A DNA stretch of 64,000 nucleotides, from assembly GCF_018691265.1 (NCBI RefSeq), contig NW_024881313.1:11794501-11858500 (forward strand), read 5' to 3'. The position numbers and the translations under genes are program-made. Source of the stretch: Tyto alba (Eukaryota > Chordata > Aves > Strigiformes > Tytonidae). Position 1 is the first letter of the stretch; every line of letters begins with the position of its first letter. The notes beneath the pieces are model-generated. The model worked only from the letters and a program-made list of their open reading frames with translations. It was not told the DNA's origin and did no database searches. Of the stretch, positions 27,864-43,000 are shown piece after piece.

Positions 27864-30800
27864 GGAGGTTTTTTTCTGAAAATTCCAGAAAAAAAATACA
27901 AAATAGTTTTATAGAAGCCTTTAGCTGCATGCTTTCCACACTTCTATAAATCCTGTAATTCAGGTGAGAATGTTGTTGGTCTTTACAGAAACAATCATAA
28001 CCTCCCCAGTGCCAAAGCAGAACCACAGCTGAGTCACTCTGGAAAAAAGAGGGACAAAACTGTCCATGTTAATGCAGAAAAAAAAAAAAAAAAAAAAAAT
28101 TCCCCACCCTAGTAATTGCAATAACATTGAGAAAAAAATCCGTGTGTTTTAGAGGACATGTCTCTTTCTTTAGGTTAAAAAGTTCAATTAAATCCCCCAC
28201 ACTGCGTGGAAAAGTTTGTGTCTAACACAAACACTTTGGCTGATCCTGTTGAAGGGGCCATGGTGAGCATTAGGCTGAAATTCTTTCGATTTATACTGAA
28301 GCAGCCAAAATGTCTGACTGCTCCCATTAGCATTTCTTGCTAATGAACTGCTGTGCTGAATGCTGGTTTTCACCATTATTATATTCTGTGGAAGACAAGC
28401 CCCATTCAACAGAGATTTAGAAAGATGCTGGGAGGCCAAAAGAACAGAAAAAACATCAGACAAATATTTAAATACTAGCAGTGCTTGGTGAACTAGGAGA
28501 TTTGTTCCATTTTGAAAGTGATTTAGAAAAGAGCTAGCTATCATGGATGTCAATTAACATCAAATCAGTTGTAAAACATCTGCAGATGACACACAGGCTC
28601 TTCCTTCACTTCAGTGCATTTGGAAATCACAGTATTTATCATTATTTGAGCATGATACTTACACTCTCCTCCCTCCTGCCCCTGCATCTGTGGAGACAAA
28701 CCTTCTGTTATATATGTCTTTCAGATTCTCTTTTTGATATTAATTTCCAGAATAATGGAAAGAATTATTAATGGAGAATCATGCAGGAACCAAACCAGGG
28801 GTTTCTGTTTTTTTTTTTTTCCCAAAATCATCAGAGGAATTGTGCTATAAGAGGTGGGTCATCAATAAAGAAGAAGCCATATGGACAGCTCTAGCTGTTT
28901 GACTAGCTTTTTGTCTTTCTGAGGCTAAGTCTCAGAGCCTCAGAGACAATCCCATCAAAGAAATTTGTGGCAAGATTGATACTCCAGCAGCAAGTCTGTC
29001 ACATGTAATCTTTTTAAAGAAACCAATCATGCAAACAACCGCAATTTGCATCTTCCAGTCTAAAAATGTCATTTAACTGTGCCAGAATAGCCTTATAAAT
29101 GGACAGATAAATATCCTTACATATGGTATTTTTTTTTCGTGCTATACACTAAACATTTTGGACTCGAGACTCCTCTAACTGCCCAGACAACATGAGTCCA
29201 GGATCACTAATGTGTCCAGAAGGATTCATGTTAGTCCTCAGTTCTGGGGGTGATTCGGCCATGAGAGTCTACTAAAGATAAGCAGTAAAGAAACCCAACA
29301 TTTACCAATGGGGCCTTTATATACAATTCATTCAGAAATTGATGCATTTTTTCCCTTGTAATTGCAGGATATTTAAAACAAGAATTATAAGGATATAACA
29401 AAGATTCTTGCCTCCCCCCATTCCTTAAATCAATTTGAAGATGCAAAATTCAGGTGTTTTTCATGTGAAAAAAAACAGGGTCCCAGGAATTTTTTTTTCT
29501 CTTCAATTACTCTTTATAAATGTAGCTTTCTAAATATCTGATAAGGAATTTCCATGTTTTATCAGCATCATTTTGATGTTACTTTGTGTTAGAATTGTGC
29601 TAGAATGATTTATCTGCAAATGTAATCTACTGCTCATAGAAATTTTATGGTTGGTGAGGGTCTCTGCTCTTCATAATCTTTCTTTTTACTGAAAAAAAAA
29701 AAAAAAAAAAAAAAAGAGCTCCATTACAAATTCTAAGGAACTTTATGTTATGGGTTATCATGGTTTTACAGTCATTAGTGATTTATTTCACTACATTTAT
29801 TTGTTACAGGCTGCAAGCATTTGCAAAAGAAATGAGTGCAAGAGAACTTTGATACTTGGGAGATATATTGGGTTGGTAGGTAGACACCCATTTCAGGACA
29901 ATCTACAAACTACCTAGAGTCTTGTAGGATAGTTGTATATGTTTGACACTTATGAAATTGCATTTTAGGTAATGATACACTTCCCACCTGCCTACTATCT
30001 ATTTTCCAATCAATTCCAATCTGCTTTCCAGGACAGTAAACCAGCTTGTTTCCGTTTAACAAATACCTTTCTGGTTAATAACTTCTTCCTTCCTTTATTT
30101 CACATAATAGGATAATAGCCATAATAAGTAGCCATAATTTAACCATAACTGTGATCAAATTTGGTTTTTTTTCTTAAAAAAAGTTCTTCACTACTCACTC
30201 TACACTATTATCATACTGTCTGGAAAAAAAAAAAAATTATGATATTACATGGGGAAAATGTAAATACCAGAATCAATTATCCTTTGGACCATCCACGTAT
30301 AGGACCATACATTCACAAACAGAAAGTTTGCATGGCTGCATATTACATTTTATTAGTTTCAACTTACCATGAGATTCAAATAATAGAAATATCACTACTT
30401 TATATGACACAGAGATAATGAATCAAACTTTTCTCAAGCGAGTCTCAGCTGATCCTTTTTTTTTTTTGTGGCACTTTTGAAAGATAAGAGTTTGAGGACA
30501 CTAATTTTTCTGCTTCTATATTTTACACATTTTAGCCATTTTTCCAGAGCAGATGAAAGAAATGTGCCACATTGTGTAGTAAAGCATGGTACATTCCCAG
30601 GTTTGGACAGAAATGACATGGCATATTTTACTTAGTGTTCATGCATCATTTGCTTTATTGTGAGAAACTGTCTTTTCCTTGGTACAGGATAGATATATTG
30701 TATGAACGGTAAAAGGAAACTATAGTTATCATTCAAATAAGTTTGCTGTCTTAATAAATGGGGAATGTTATATCTCTCTCGGATATTTCGGCTTCTGAAG

Positions 30801-33800
30801 GTTAAGGTCCTGGGGATTCTGCCAGAAGGCAGATGCTGGGCTGGCAGACGGCATATTCTTTCAGACATGAGGGTGGTGTCCTTCACTACTTCTGAAAGAA
30901 AAATCTTCTCAATAGCTGTACGACAAACTCTTTTAACTTGTCTTTTTCTACTGAACAATGTAGTAGTCCTGTAAGAGGCCTACAGTCCCTTTGGGATCCA
31001 TTCCTACCACCACCTCCCCCAAGGATGACCTTATGTCCATCACTAACTTTTGTTTTAGTTCTTTATGAGGAATAGCAACAGTAATATATTAGGTTCTTAA
31101 TTCATTCCTTTGACGGAACAAAGTATTCTCCCATTTGATCTAATACGCTACTAGTTTATGTGTTTCCTTACCTCCCATGCCACATTCCCAATCCATATAT
31201 CTAACATCTAATCCTAGCCAAGAGCAAACAAGGGTAACGCTGTCAGAAACTGGATTAGAAACAGAGCTCTGAACATAGTTTATGAGGAGAGGCTGCCCAG
31301 CTGCTCTTCTCAGTTTCCCTGTCCTATTCAGTTTTTCAGGTATGGGACATGAGAACAAGAAAAGATGTATGACCTGCAGTGGAAGAATTGAAAGGGACAA
31401 TAAAACACAAAAATCATGGTGTTCCCTAAAATGAAAAATTATATGAAGACACTGATTTTAAATTATTTTAAAATAGCAGCAAATCACTTTTTTACTCTGC
31501 TAGTCAAATTTTGATAACTTTTGTTCAAGCTTATATGTCTGTTAGGATCCTGGGGGCAGAGGGCTACTGCAAGGCAGGGAAACAGGACTCTCACTGAAGT
31601 CCCAACTAGTTTCCTTTATCAGGGATTTTCTTTACCATCATGGTGTTATATCTAAGGAAAGGAAAAAAAAAATCACACCAAATCACGTGCAGCTGGAATT
31701 ATTTCTACTTGCAAAAATATCAATTTTTAAAGTGAATCTCTTTGATTTCCCCATTACATCCATCATGTGAGCGTAGCAACTCCTGTCTTCTGCAACTAGA
31801 CTTCTCGTTAGTGTGGCAAATAGCCTGAGAGCAATTTCTGTGTCTTTCCCGCTATCTGCTCTCACCTCACTGATTTCTGCTTAAGGCAACAGAACTACCT
31901 CAGCTGTTAAAGACAGATGCTCAAAGAATCAAATACCTAACCAGTTACACAAACTGATTTCAGCTATAAAGAAGCATAATTTTCACCTCCTTCTTCTGAA
32001 ACAAAAAGAAAAACATAATTTCAAAATGAAAATGAAATTGCCTAACCACGTGCACTTTCACTTTCCAAAAGTATTTATTAAACTGCTTAACTCTGGTAAT
32101 TTAAAACCTCCAGCTGTGAGAAACAGGTATAGAAAAAAAAAAAAAAAAGCCTAAGAAGGAAGACAACCCTCTTAATTCCTGTAAGGATTGGCTTGAAGCA
32201 AAGATTGACTACAAAAGTCTGCATTCCTGGCTGAACCTCAAGTCACATTAGCTGTGAGGCTGCACTTCCCTGATGCTGATCTGTCTACCACTGGTACAAT
32301 TTGTATTCTTCAGAGCTTCCAGTGGTGAGGGACTGAGCTCTTGAGAAGAACAGCACAGAAGCTCAGAAGAGGCAAGCCCCTTTGGCTCCTCTTCACTAGA
32401 TGCTTAGTGAGAGGTTCATGGGTTAAAAAAAAGTTTATATCTAGAGCAAGAGTGATTTCTGCAATCTTGAAATAAAATAAGTCTGGATATCAGAACTTTA
32501 TTTTTTATAAGCATGTTGTAAAAATAAATTCTTATAAATAATATAGTTGAAAACTTAATACATAGGCCGTCAGTCTCTCTCAGATGGTATAATTACCATC
32601 TACCAACAGCAAAAGAGAACTTTGTTCAATTACAACGTGCTCCAAGATTCTGTAGGCACTTACTTCACAATCCCCCAAATACAGCAACATATTATCTTTA
32701 CTTAAGGATTGGAAGACTGAGGCAACAGAAACTAAATGTCTTGCCTTGGGAGACAGAAGATTGTCCATAAGGTCTAAGAAGAGACTACAGCTTTCCTACT
32801 GTCTCAGAGATTTTTTTCATAAGACCACTTTCCCCTCTTCATATTGCATTCCTTTTTAGCAAGTCTAATTGCCATCCTTTGGCAATCATTATATTGAGAT
32901 AAATGAAAATTAAATTAGATTGGACCTAATATTTTTTCTTATTTTTTTCCAAAATAAAAATTAAATTAATAAGCTATAAAAACTGAAAATACCAGACAGA
33001 ATGAGTAGCATGAATTCCTTTATACATGACAAGAAAAAGAACATAACATATCAAAGAAATGCTTCATTCTATTTTACAATAAAAGTTTTGGTAAGTATAC
33101 TTTTATCAGAATTAACTTTCAAACACAAGTTTTAACATACTTACAATATTCTCTACTAATTTTCATGGGGCAGTAAGAATTACAGCCAAAGGATCTCTTT
33201 AAAGTCAGTATTTTGGCTCATATGTTGGTCAGTTTCTATTCAGAGTTTCTATATGAATAATAAATAAAGTGAATAGCACAGTAAAAATCAGACATCCTTT
33301 GGAAGCATTTGTGTACTGTAAGTTCTCTCAGAGAAAAAGTAGTTTTCACTTTGTGAAGCTGGTAAAATAAAGGAAAATAGTTAATATTTCTCCTTATCCT
33401 CACATAAATTACAGGTATTTGTTTTAATTTTCATATTTAATCAGTGCAAATATTTTAATGAAAACCAACTTATTTTACAAGAACCTTTATGAATATCAGC
33501 AAATCAGAGCATTCCGCTATAATCACAATGGAAATGACTATACACAACTGGTTTTAAAGTTGTTGGAGTGTACAAAGAACTACAGAAGAGGTTAAAACAA
33601 CTAGAAACATGGAAAATCTCACCTAAATGCAACTGAAAACATTGATTGCTTATAATAGAAAGTGAAAAATAAGGGGTACTACCATACTGGACACCAGGAA
33701 CACCAAGGGCATAAGCTCATGTTATGTTGCTGTGAAAGAACAGCTTGTTGCTAAAGGTTCCATCTGAATTAGTGAAGCAGCATATGCAATTTCTATAGAA

Positions 33801-36528
33801 AATTATTTTTAAAAAATCAATCAAAATGGTCACAAAGTTATTTATAACCAATATTCTATACCATATTTAAAATGAGGGTGCAAGCAGCCCTACAAAAAAT
33901 TGCAAAAATCCAAATTGTGGGAAAAACAATTGGCTGCCTGTCTGATTAGTTGCATAACAGAGCTGGGAAGTCACTTACAAATACTCAGTTGATCTGGCTC
34001 CAGGACTGAGCCACCAAGAACATTCATGTCTTGAAAAGACAGTGTAGATGTAATTCATCAATGTTGCCTGTTTCTTTGGACAAGAAACAGGAATCCAGGC
34101 TAGTAGGAAGCAGGGAAAGTGGACAGCAGGACAAACCCTGGGGACTTTCAGGAGAAGTTAAGCAACTGAAGAGCTGGAACTGTGTTTTCTGTTTACCTCT
34201 CTGTAACCTCCTCTTTACAAACTTAGACTTCTAAACCTTCAAAACTAATTTTTGCTTCACAGTTAAGTCTACTTGGTGTAGACAGTGAGGATAAGTCTGA
34301 AACCTTCAAACATGCAGTGTTTCATATAGACAGGGTGCTTGAAGCCACCTGGGAAGGAATTCAGACTCCACATATTGTTTCCTTCCCAAGTGTGAGTATA
34401 CAACTTAGGTACCTGGCATGACGACTAGGAACAAGTGCACTCCAATGAGCATAAACCTACCCCTCCCCCTGCCACGATCAGGGAGCTGACACAAATCTCA
34501 TAGCTCAAGGAAACCCTGAGCCATCACAGCAGCAGAGGCAGCCAAAATCATAATGAGTGGCGTAGAGAAGGGAGGATAGTAGCTCCCCATTAACAGAAGA
34601 GAGGGGGGAACAGTCAACAAAAGTGAAGTATGACATAATTAAAATCCAAAAAAGATTTTTGTTTTTTCACACAGTGTGTCATGCAGATCTGTAGTTGTGG
34701 CAAACCCATGTCACTGCTTTTTGGCATTAAAGGTGGAAAGGATTGACTTAGTGTAATCATGGTAGATCATATCATAGCCACAGCAATAAGTTAATGGTAG
34801 GAAAAAAAATTGGAAAATTTATGCAGTGTCCTGCTTCATGTTTTCAGCTATTTATTCTAGTATGAAGTATGATAACACGTTTAGGGAGGATAGGTTATCA
34901 TCTTTCTCTTACCCCTAAAGAATCTGTAGAATTAGAATTTTGTTATGGAAGATCGGCTTCTTAATATTTAAATTCATGTTAAGAAATAGTTTGACTTTAG
35001 TAGTCAGTAGCAGTCACACTTGACTAGTTTGACCAAATTAACTCCTGTTTATGTATGTATTATGGGAATTTTATATTATTGTTATCTTTTGTTAAAAATT
35101 GAAATAGGTGACTTTCAATTAATGAAAAACTGTCCTAACTCATACCGAAGATTCTGAAAAGGGAAAGAAAGGTTGTGCCTGAAAGTTTTCACCAGTGTTC
35201 CCAATATTACTTGTATTTACAGGAAAAACGCTATTGAAGAATATACCTGTCCATTCTTTACAAGATAAAATTGCCTGTTAGGAAATGTCTGATAACTTCT
35301 GAAGGACTCTTATAAACAGTGCAGTAATTTTTAAAAAGCAGAACATATTTGATATTTTGTAAACAAAATATTTAAGATACAGAAACAGGTTTCTCAATCA
35401 GGGACCCTAACCAGCCCTCAGTCAACATGAGATGAAAACAGGAACATGGAAGCCCCAAGTGTATAATGAGCCCAGAGAGCATTGCCACAGATGCTTTGAA
35501 AAATATATAGAAAAACCTTACGAGATAACAGTAAAAGAGGGAAGCATATTTTGTTTAGCTCCATTTATGGCTCATAGGATCTTGAAAACAGGTGGTGTGA
35601 TAGATATTGAGTTGCATTTTATGTGAAGACTAACAAACTTTTGAGTCCTTACACCTGTTGCAGCATGTTGTTCTGAAAGAAAATAATTAAATACCATGTA
35701 TGTAGAATCAGAACCTGTACTAATAATGGTATTTTATTTAACTCATACTGATTACTTGAAATAAGAAAATAGAATTGTGCAAAGAAGATAGTATTAAAAT
35801 AATCTGTGAGAGCACATGTATTTGTGGCTTTTCAGAGACACGATATGTAAAAATGATGAAAACTTTAAGTTTATGAAAATACCAAAATACAGAAAGTTTT
35901 TCTGAATAATGCTTCTATTACACAGGAAAGAAAAAAAAAAAAAAAAAGATAGATACACAGGAAAAAGAATTTCCCTCATGACTTACACACAGTGAATAAA
36001 TTACTTCCAGTAAAGGAGTAATAAACTTAAACAATATACGGTCCTGGACAACATGGAACAAAAAGACTCATGGAATAAATGAAGAGAAGGTACTTGGTGA
36101 ACTACAGCATCCTAAATACACAAAGTAAGTCATGCATAATTTTCTAGTATTTAAACATTTTGTAGTGCACAGGAACAACTAGAATACTGAAAGACAGTCT
36201 TCAAACCAGGAACTGATTTGAGGTTGGTAGGTCTTATATATTTATCAGTTAGTGAGCCTTTAAAAGCAGGTAGCCACTGGACACCCAAAGCTATTAAAAG
36301 TTGTGATTACATGAGTCTAATGCACCAAGTGATATTAACAGCAAATATAGATAGAAATGTACAACTACTCAAGTATCAGACAATGCTTGCAGCCACAAAC
36401 TCACCAAGACCACTTCACTTTTGCTATTTTGGAAATTTATGATTTATGAATTAAAAGGAATATGTCCTTTTATTAAAGGCTGGTTATACATAGTGAAACA
36501 CACAAAACAGTCTCTAGTTGTAATGACT
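27864..36528. other. Intergenic DNA with no supported gene
   Basis: AT-rich sequence with A/T homopolymers at about 28079-28099, 29691-29715, 30224-30236, 32131-32147 and 35931-35947. The longest frames (121 codons on the minus strand at 28188-28553, 108 codons on the minus strand at 30632-30958) have no recognisable domain, no codon signature and no splice context. I see nothing else supportable. Confidence 0.6.
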
Positions 36529-37049
36529 TGTCTTGGTTTAGGCTGGGATAGAGTTAATTTTTCTTCTTAGTAGCTAGAATAGTGCTGTGTTTTGGATTCA
36601 GTATGGGATTTTATGCGAGAAGAATGTTGATGTTTTCAGTTGTTGCTGAGAGATCAAGGACTCTCTAACTCCCCATGTCCTTCCCGTGTGCAGATGCACA
36701 AGAAGCTGGGTGGGAGCATGGCCAGAGCACCGGACCCAGACTGGCCAATGAATTATCCCATATCATGTAACGTCATGCTCAGTGTATAAAGGAGGGGTGG
36801 CCAGGAAGGAGGGGGTTCTCTCTCACTTCCAGAGTTTATATTATTTTTATTACTTTCTAATTTACATTATTTTTATTACTTTCTAATATTGTGGGGTTTT
36901 TTCTATTTGATTACAATATTAAACTGTTTTTATCTCAACCAGCTGATTTCCCTTTACACCTCCAATTCCCTCTCCCAACTCCCAGGCAGGGGGAGGGTGA
37001 GTGAGCAGCTGCATGGCATTTGGCTGCTGCTCAGGTTTAAACCATGACA
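36529..37049 (+). mobile_element. Solo LTR of an abundant avian ERV family, 521 bp
   Basis: Begins TGTCTTGGTTTAGGCTGGG and ends TTTAAACCATGACA, ends I recognise from very common solo LTRs of birds. A TATA box (TATAAA) lies at 36785-36790 and a poly(A) signal variant ATTAAA at 36918-36923, in the order expected for U3-R-U5. Just before the poly(A) signal there is an internal direct repeat of TTATTTTTATTACTTTCTAA. No clean target-site duplication is visible: the left flank ends AATGACT and the right begins GATCCC, so the insertion is probably old or the flanks have mutated. No internal region follows. Confidence 0.8.
36785..36790 (+). promoter_or_regulatory. LTR TATA box
   Basis: TATAAA within the 36529-37049 LTR, with AACGTCATG about 16 bp upstream resembling a degenerate CRE/ATF site. 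Present-day activity is unknown. Confidence 0.5.
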
Positions 37050-40000
37050 GATCCCATCCATTCCGGGTAGTATCTTAAACGTTGGCTGTAACATCAGTTG
37101 TCTTCACATGCTACTTTTAACTGGCCATTCTTGACTTGAATACTTTGCTTCAGCGCCCTGAGTTCAAAAGGAGTGCAAAGTGTCCACACTTGGCCTGACA
37201 TAATAGTTACAAAGACTCCTTAAAAGCTGGAGATATTATGCTGGTGAGCCAGTAAGGAATTTGAACCCTAATGTCCCACTTCAGGTCTAACAATTGTGTT
37301 CTGAACTCTGGTACTTCTGGCAAAAGTGACATAAAAATTCCCAAATCTTTAAAGTGAGGGGCTGCCAGATGTAAAACCAGAGGTTGTCATCACCAGTGGC
37401 AGAACCCAACAATGTTATGTCTATTTTCTATTTTTCACTGCCACTAGTGATCATGGTAACAGTCAAAAAATAACCACCTGAATTTGTCTATAAGAAGTTG
37501 AGAGCAGCAGCTCCTCTTTCAAATAGATTTTAAAAAATGGCAAGCCTATTTATGAGTTTTTGGGGGGTTCTCTGTTTGTTGGGGTTTTTTTAAGAACATG
37601 AGGAGGATACTAAGTTAGAAAACAATTATAGACTGAGAACCCTAAGTGGACAGATACTCCCTCTCCTCTTTGTAATATCTCTTGCTTGTTAATTACAGGA
37701 TGTCAGTTCTCATTTCAGCTCCTATTCCTAACTTAGCTCAGTCATCCAACTTGGTCTAGATTCTGGTCCAGGGTCAGGTACCCATTCATTATGCACCCAA
37801 GTTGTGAATATTCATTTGCTCTACTATATCTAGATCTTGCCTCTCTGTAACTTATTTGCCTGTTCCTAAAATATCACTTCACAGATATGGAATGAGAAAA
37901 GGCTGTTACTGGTTAAAAAGCATTCATTTGCTAATAAAGTCTAAACATACAACTAGGTTCAGCTGAGGCAAATTTGTGGACTCTCCTCATTACTTTCCTT
38001 AATGATGCAAAAATTTGACTGTTACACAAAAAGTTTGAAATCTAAAATAAAGTTATTTACTGACACTAAATCTTAATATGTAAGGGTAAAGTAACCAGGA
38101 AGATTAAAATTGCAGTTATATCCCATGCATGTACATGAAATATCTTATATTATTCTTCTTAAATTAAAAGAGCTATTATTAGAAACGCAGCTCTTTGTGG
38201 GTAAGTGTGACAGATGGTGCATAGGAGTGAGTGGTGAGCAATTTACAGTAAACAAATTCTTTATCTCTGACGGGTCATGGGGAGAACTAACATGGTCCCC
38301 AGCAAAATCAGGGAGTCATCTCAAAAACAGTGGCATTCAAATGTACTAATCATGGTGAAACATGTTTAAAAATAAAATCCAAAGGCTTTGTATTGGTTTT
38401 GTTTATCGAAATGAGAAACATTTTTTTCTACAGAAGTTAAGGACATGCCTTCTGGGGCTGACAGCATGATGCAATTTGTAAAGGTGCTCCAGTGTGCTCA
38501 GCATCTACTATTGAGAGCACTGTTACAGGCTCAGCAGCACTGAAGTGGTCAAATTTAATCCAGATGTTTACTGACACACCACAGCTCTTGTTAGTAGCCT
38601 TTATACATGGGTCATTATGTTCCAGTAAGACTTTGGAACTGTTTGGAACTGCTTTAACCATATCTTACAAGAAAAGGCACAGTGTGTATCTGGGAATGTT
38701 CAGCAGGTTCTCCTCATCTTTTGAGGTTATTTTAATCTGTGTCAGCAGCAGATGAATCCTGTGGAATAAAGCAACCCTAACAAAAGGTATGTGAGGGATT
38801 TTTCATACACTGTTCGGACAATACATTCGTGAGAAATTTAGTTCTGACCATATTGGCTATGTCTATCTACAGTAGCACTACAAACTAAGTGGCAGAACAA
38901 TAGTTTCTAAATGCATTTACTCTACTTTTAAAATTTGGGCTCAGACAGCAGCCCCTGCCTAGCAGGTAATTACTGTCACCAGTTATAGGTGGAATATGTA
39001 TTGGCCTTCTCATGTAGAAGATGGGCTTGCCAGGTTACAGATATTCTCCATCGGTGTCTGACCCCTTCAATTAGATGTAAATTAATCTTGCAGGCAATAA
39101 GAAAATTATATTTACTTTTTTTTTTTTTTTTTTTTTTATTCTGTTTAGATGCAATAACTCTGGGAGTTATTTTAGTTTGCAATAAATTGGTAATGAAGCC
39201 AGTTATCTTCTCTGTAATTCCTTTATATGAAAGTAAAAATTCTCACATTCTTTGAACAGACAGTAACAAACTACCAAATACCATATTTCTTGTGTCATCA
39301 CAAAAATCCTAACAGATCCTCCATCTGAAGCTTCTGTTCCCTCTGCTTCTTCAGTAATTTCCTTTGTCTTTCCCACACACACATAACCCCAAGATGTCAT
39401 GGGCATGTGGGAATGCACCTTGTCACAGATGTTGCTTCCCAATATACTTAGCAGAATCACATTGATACCCAAATCTCCATTTTTTTTCCATGCTCCTGTT
39501 TACTTTTCTAAGCTTAACTGACCCATATTTCCTAATTTATAGCTCATAAACCCTCTGCACATATCCTTTTTTCCTTCTTTAACTGGTGAATAGATCTCTT
39601 CTCTGAACCTTTCATATTCCTTACTGCTTAGTCATTTTTCCTAAAACTTGCCCTTTGTATCACAATCATGCATTATAGTAAAAGCCTCTGCAGACCTACC
39701 TGTGAGTATTGTTGCTTATAATATGTAACTAGTATATTTGCATATAGAGACAGAAAAGACAGAGTTGGGAGAAAATTCCTGAGAACAATGACTTGCAAAA
39801 ATGCATAGTAATATATCAGTTTTTTAAAAAAATAAAATAAAGCTCTGAACACATCAGTTCTCATTTTCTTATCTCATATACTTTTGAAAGCCTCAAATCT
39901 TCCTTTGTCTGGCACTAAAAGAACTATTAAAGCTTTCACAGAACCTAGTCAGTCATTTCCCCAGGGAAATTGCAGTACCTATCACTAACATCAAGACCAA

Positions 40001-43000
40001 CAAAATTACTTCTCTTCCATTCTCACCACCTTCAACAATGGAAAGATGACAATGGGTTTACAATAAAGAAATATTCCCATCCAGTGCTTGAAATCCAGGC
40101 ATGGAAAGAAATGCTATCATCACTGATTTTCACTATGTACAACAGTAACAGGAGAATTCCTCAACAGGGATGAATAAATGCCTTTTTTTTCAAAATCCTT
40201 TCCTTTTTCAAATGCGATGCTATATAAATCATTAGTAAACCTGTTTTCATATATACCAGGGATTTTTTTAATATGAGCTTTCCTACACCATTTCAGCTTG
40301 AACAATCATTGCTTTGTGTTGTTTCATTTTTTGACATAAAGAAACCTAGGTTTTACATTTCTAATATTCCTTAACACTACTTAAGCCATTTTTAGCAAAT
40401 TATATTAAACCTCTCTATCTACATCTGTGCTCAAGACAAAGGCAATCACCATTGTGATTCATGTTTGAGACTAGTACAATGACGTATAGAGATGTTACTC
40501 TATGCACTTTGACATCTCCAGTGGTTGTGGAGTATTACTGTGAAACAGAATCTAAAATTTGTGGTATGTTACTCATTTAACCTAGCAGACCCTGACTACT
40601 TCTTGTTCATGTATGTGCAGCGCACTGAAAATATTGTCTTCGCAGTGGTCTTGTATTCCTATCTTCATGAAAGTTTTATGTTCACTTTCAAATGCTTGAT
40701 TAACTCTGTAATGCCAGGAAATTATAGGTTGGTTTGGGTTTTTGTTGTTGTTGTTGTTTTGTTTTTTTTTTTTTTTTTAATTAATTGCTTCTGCTCAAGT
40801 GAGGTTTGGAATGTTTAAGACTTTACAAAACATCATCTGAGTTTTAAGTTAACAGAAATAAATCTAGAGCATCATGCAGGTTTCAGATAAATGGTTACAC
40901 TTTTAAGTCACTTGCACAAGATAACAATCCTATGTGCATTTGGGTGTGTTATTCAGTAGTTCTATATGGAAATAAACTTGCACTGGTTTCAGTTTTCTTG
41001 GTTTTCTGCCAAGTACCTTATTTGATACTTCCTGATATTGTGAATTACAAAATAAACAATTTAAAAACCAAAGTGAACAATACAGCTAATTTATTATTAC
41101 AGTAAAAATTAACTTTTAATTGGAAATAATTATCTAGTTGCATCCCGGAGAGCTAGATTTTTGGCTAGAAAGTACTAAATAACTTCAAGCAATTAACTAG
41201 AAGACATATAAAATCATTGCTTATTGACGTTAAAAAATGAGAAAAAACATTGGACTCTGAAACAGCGAAGGTCATTTAGATGAACAGTCATTACTGATAT
41301 ATCAGGTTCAGTCAATCAGCTACTGTTTGAGTCCATGAAAATTCTAGGAAAGAGATGAAACCTCTCCATATGACCTTTGTGTCTGATAAAATCACATTTA
41401 TTTTTACAAGGGAAAATTGTCCCTGACAATCTACACAGCAATATTTCTATACAAAAATGATTATGTATCCGCAGGTTCAAGAATAAACTGTTTGCCCTCT
41501 TATTTTACTGGCATTTTTTTACATAATATGCATCCATCCCTAATAGTGGAAACGCTGTTTGTGAAATAGAAATTATATTTGTTCTACATATATATATTTA
41601 TTCTAAGGGCTCTAATTACTGAAAATTTATTTCAAAAGAGATGTCTATGTACTTTAACTTCTGTAATTTGTGAAAAAAAAACACTGGACTATATTGCAAT
41701 AATGAAAACAGGTTACGTTTTACTTCAAATAATAGCTCTTGAATGCACAGGTGTTACACAGTATCAGGTCTTTTGTACAATATTCTGTACCAGTTCTATT
41801 ATGCACATCTATACCTTTCTTTAACAGTAAACACAATACAGCTGCAGGTTTGAGAATATGAATTTCAAGCTTTCTTCCTCTGGATCCTTCTTACTACTTT
41901 TTTTTTTTTTTTAATTATTTTTTTCTCCTGTACTTTTTTTTTCCCCCTTTTATTACTTCCTTCCCTACCCCCCCCTCCTTTTTTTTTTTTTTTTTTTTTT
42001 AAAAAAAGTATTAGCCGTTAATCACAGCTCAGTTAGATTTTTGGGTACAGCAGCCAGCAATTGCTGACTGCCCCTTAATGAATGATCAAGGCCTTTTGAA
42101 ATATTCAAAGATGGCTGACACAGAAATTGAAGTATCCATATTGCTTCTTAAAAATGTTGATTATGACACTCTTACATTTTATATTATGGTAAATCAATTA
42201 AATTTTTCAAGTGGGCTGTTTCCCAAATACTAAACAAAATTAATTAGGTTTAGGTCCTTGCTTTTATTCTGTATTGGAAAGGATGGTCATAACATCCCTA
42301 TAAGTAAATCCCTTAAAATTAATTCCTGATCCTCTCTTTCTAGTTATGTATTGTAGCTCAGTATGCAAACCAATTCTGCTTCTCACACACATACTCATAC
42401 AAATATTTCTGCCTCTTTCTCAAGAGCCAATGACCCACGTTATAAAAAGAGGAGTTCTGAACTGACTTGTTATCAGAAGCCATCAGAAGAACATATTACT
42501 ATTATTTATAATTGCTACATTGTTGCCTAAGGAGCCAGTTGCCGAGGGAATCATTAAACACGCTGATTTTGACTTTTGTAGAGGATTTGAGAAAATTGCT
42601 TTTAAAAGAAATGTCTTTCATTTTATCCACAAAGTAGAAAAAAGGCTAAACTAGGCAGAACAAATAGAAGTTCTTTGAGATGTCTGATGGAAAATTCCCC
42701 TGGTGGAAGCTTCAAATAGGTACAATAAATCTTGATTTTTAGAGTATTTTTGGTACATATACTTCAAGGGAAAAAGGGTGATGGGTTTGAGCAACCATTT
42801 TGCAAACAATGCATCTACAACAGAGTATGAACAATAAACAGAGACACTGTAACTTATTGTTCAGGAGAAATAATAAAATTGTCAGTGTAAATATTAATTC
42901 CGTACTGATATACTTATGGTCAGAAATATAAAAAAATAAAGCACACCATACTATCATCCTTTAATGTCCTTCTTGGACTCCTGCCTGTGCATCTTCTATG

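Noticed and set aside
35432..35626. 64-codon frame with a CHRC-like stretch
   Set aside because: Short and isolated, with no homologue I recognise and no splice sites around it.
41970..42007. Long T tract followed by A tract as a regulatory element
   Set aside because: Best explained as homopolymer simple sequence; such tracts are scattered through the whole intergenic region.
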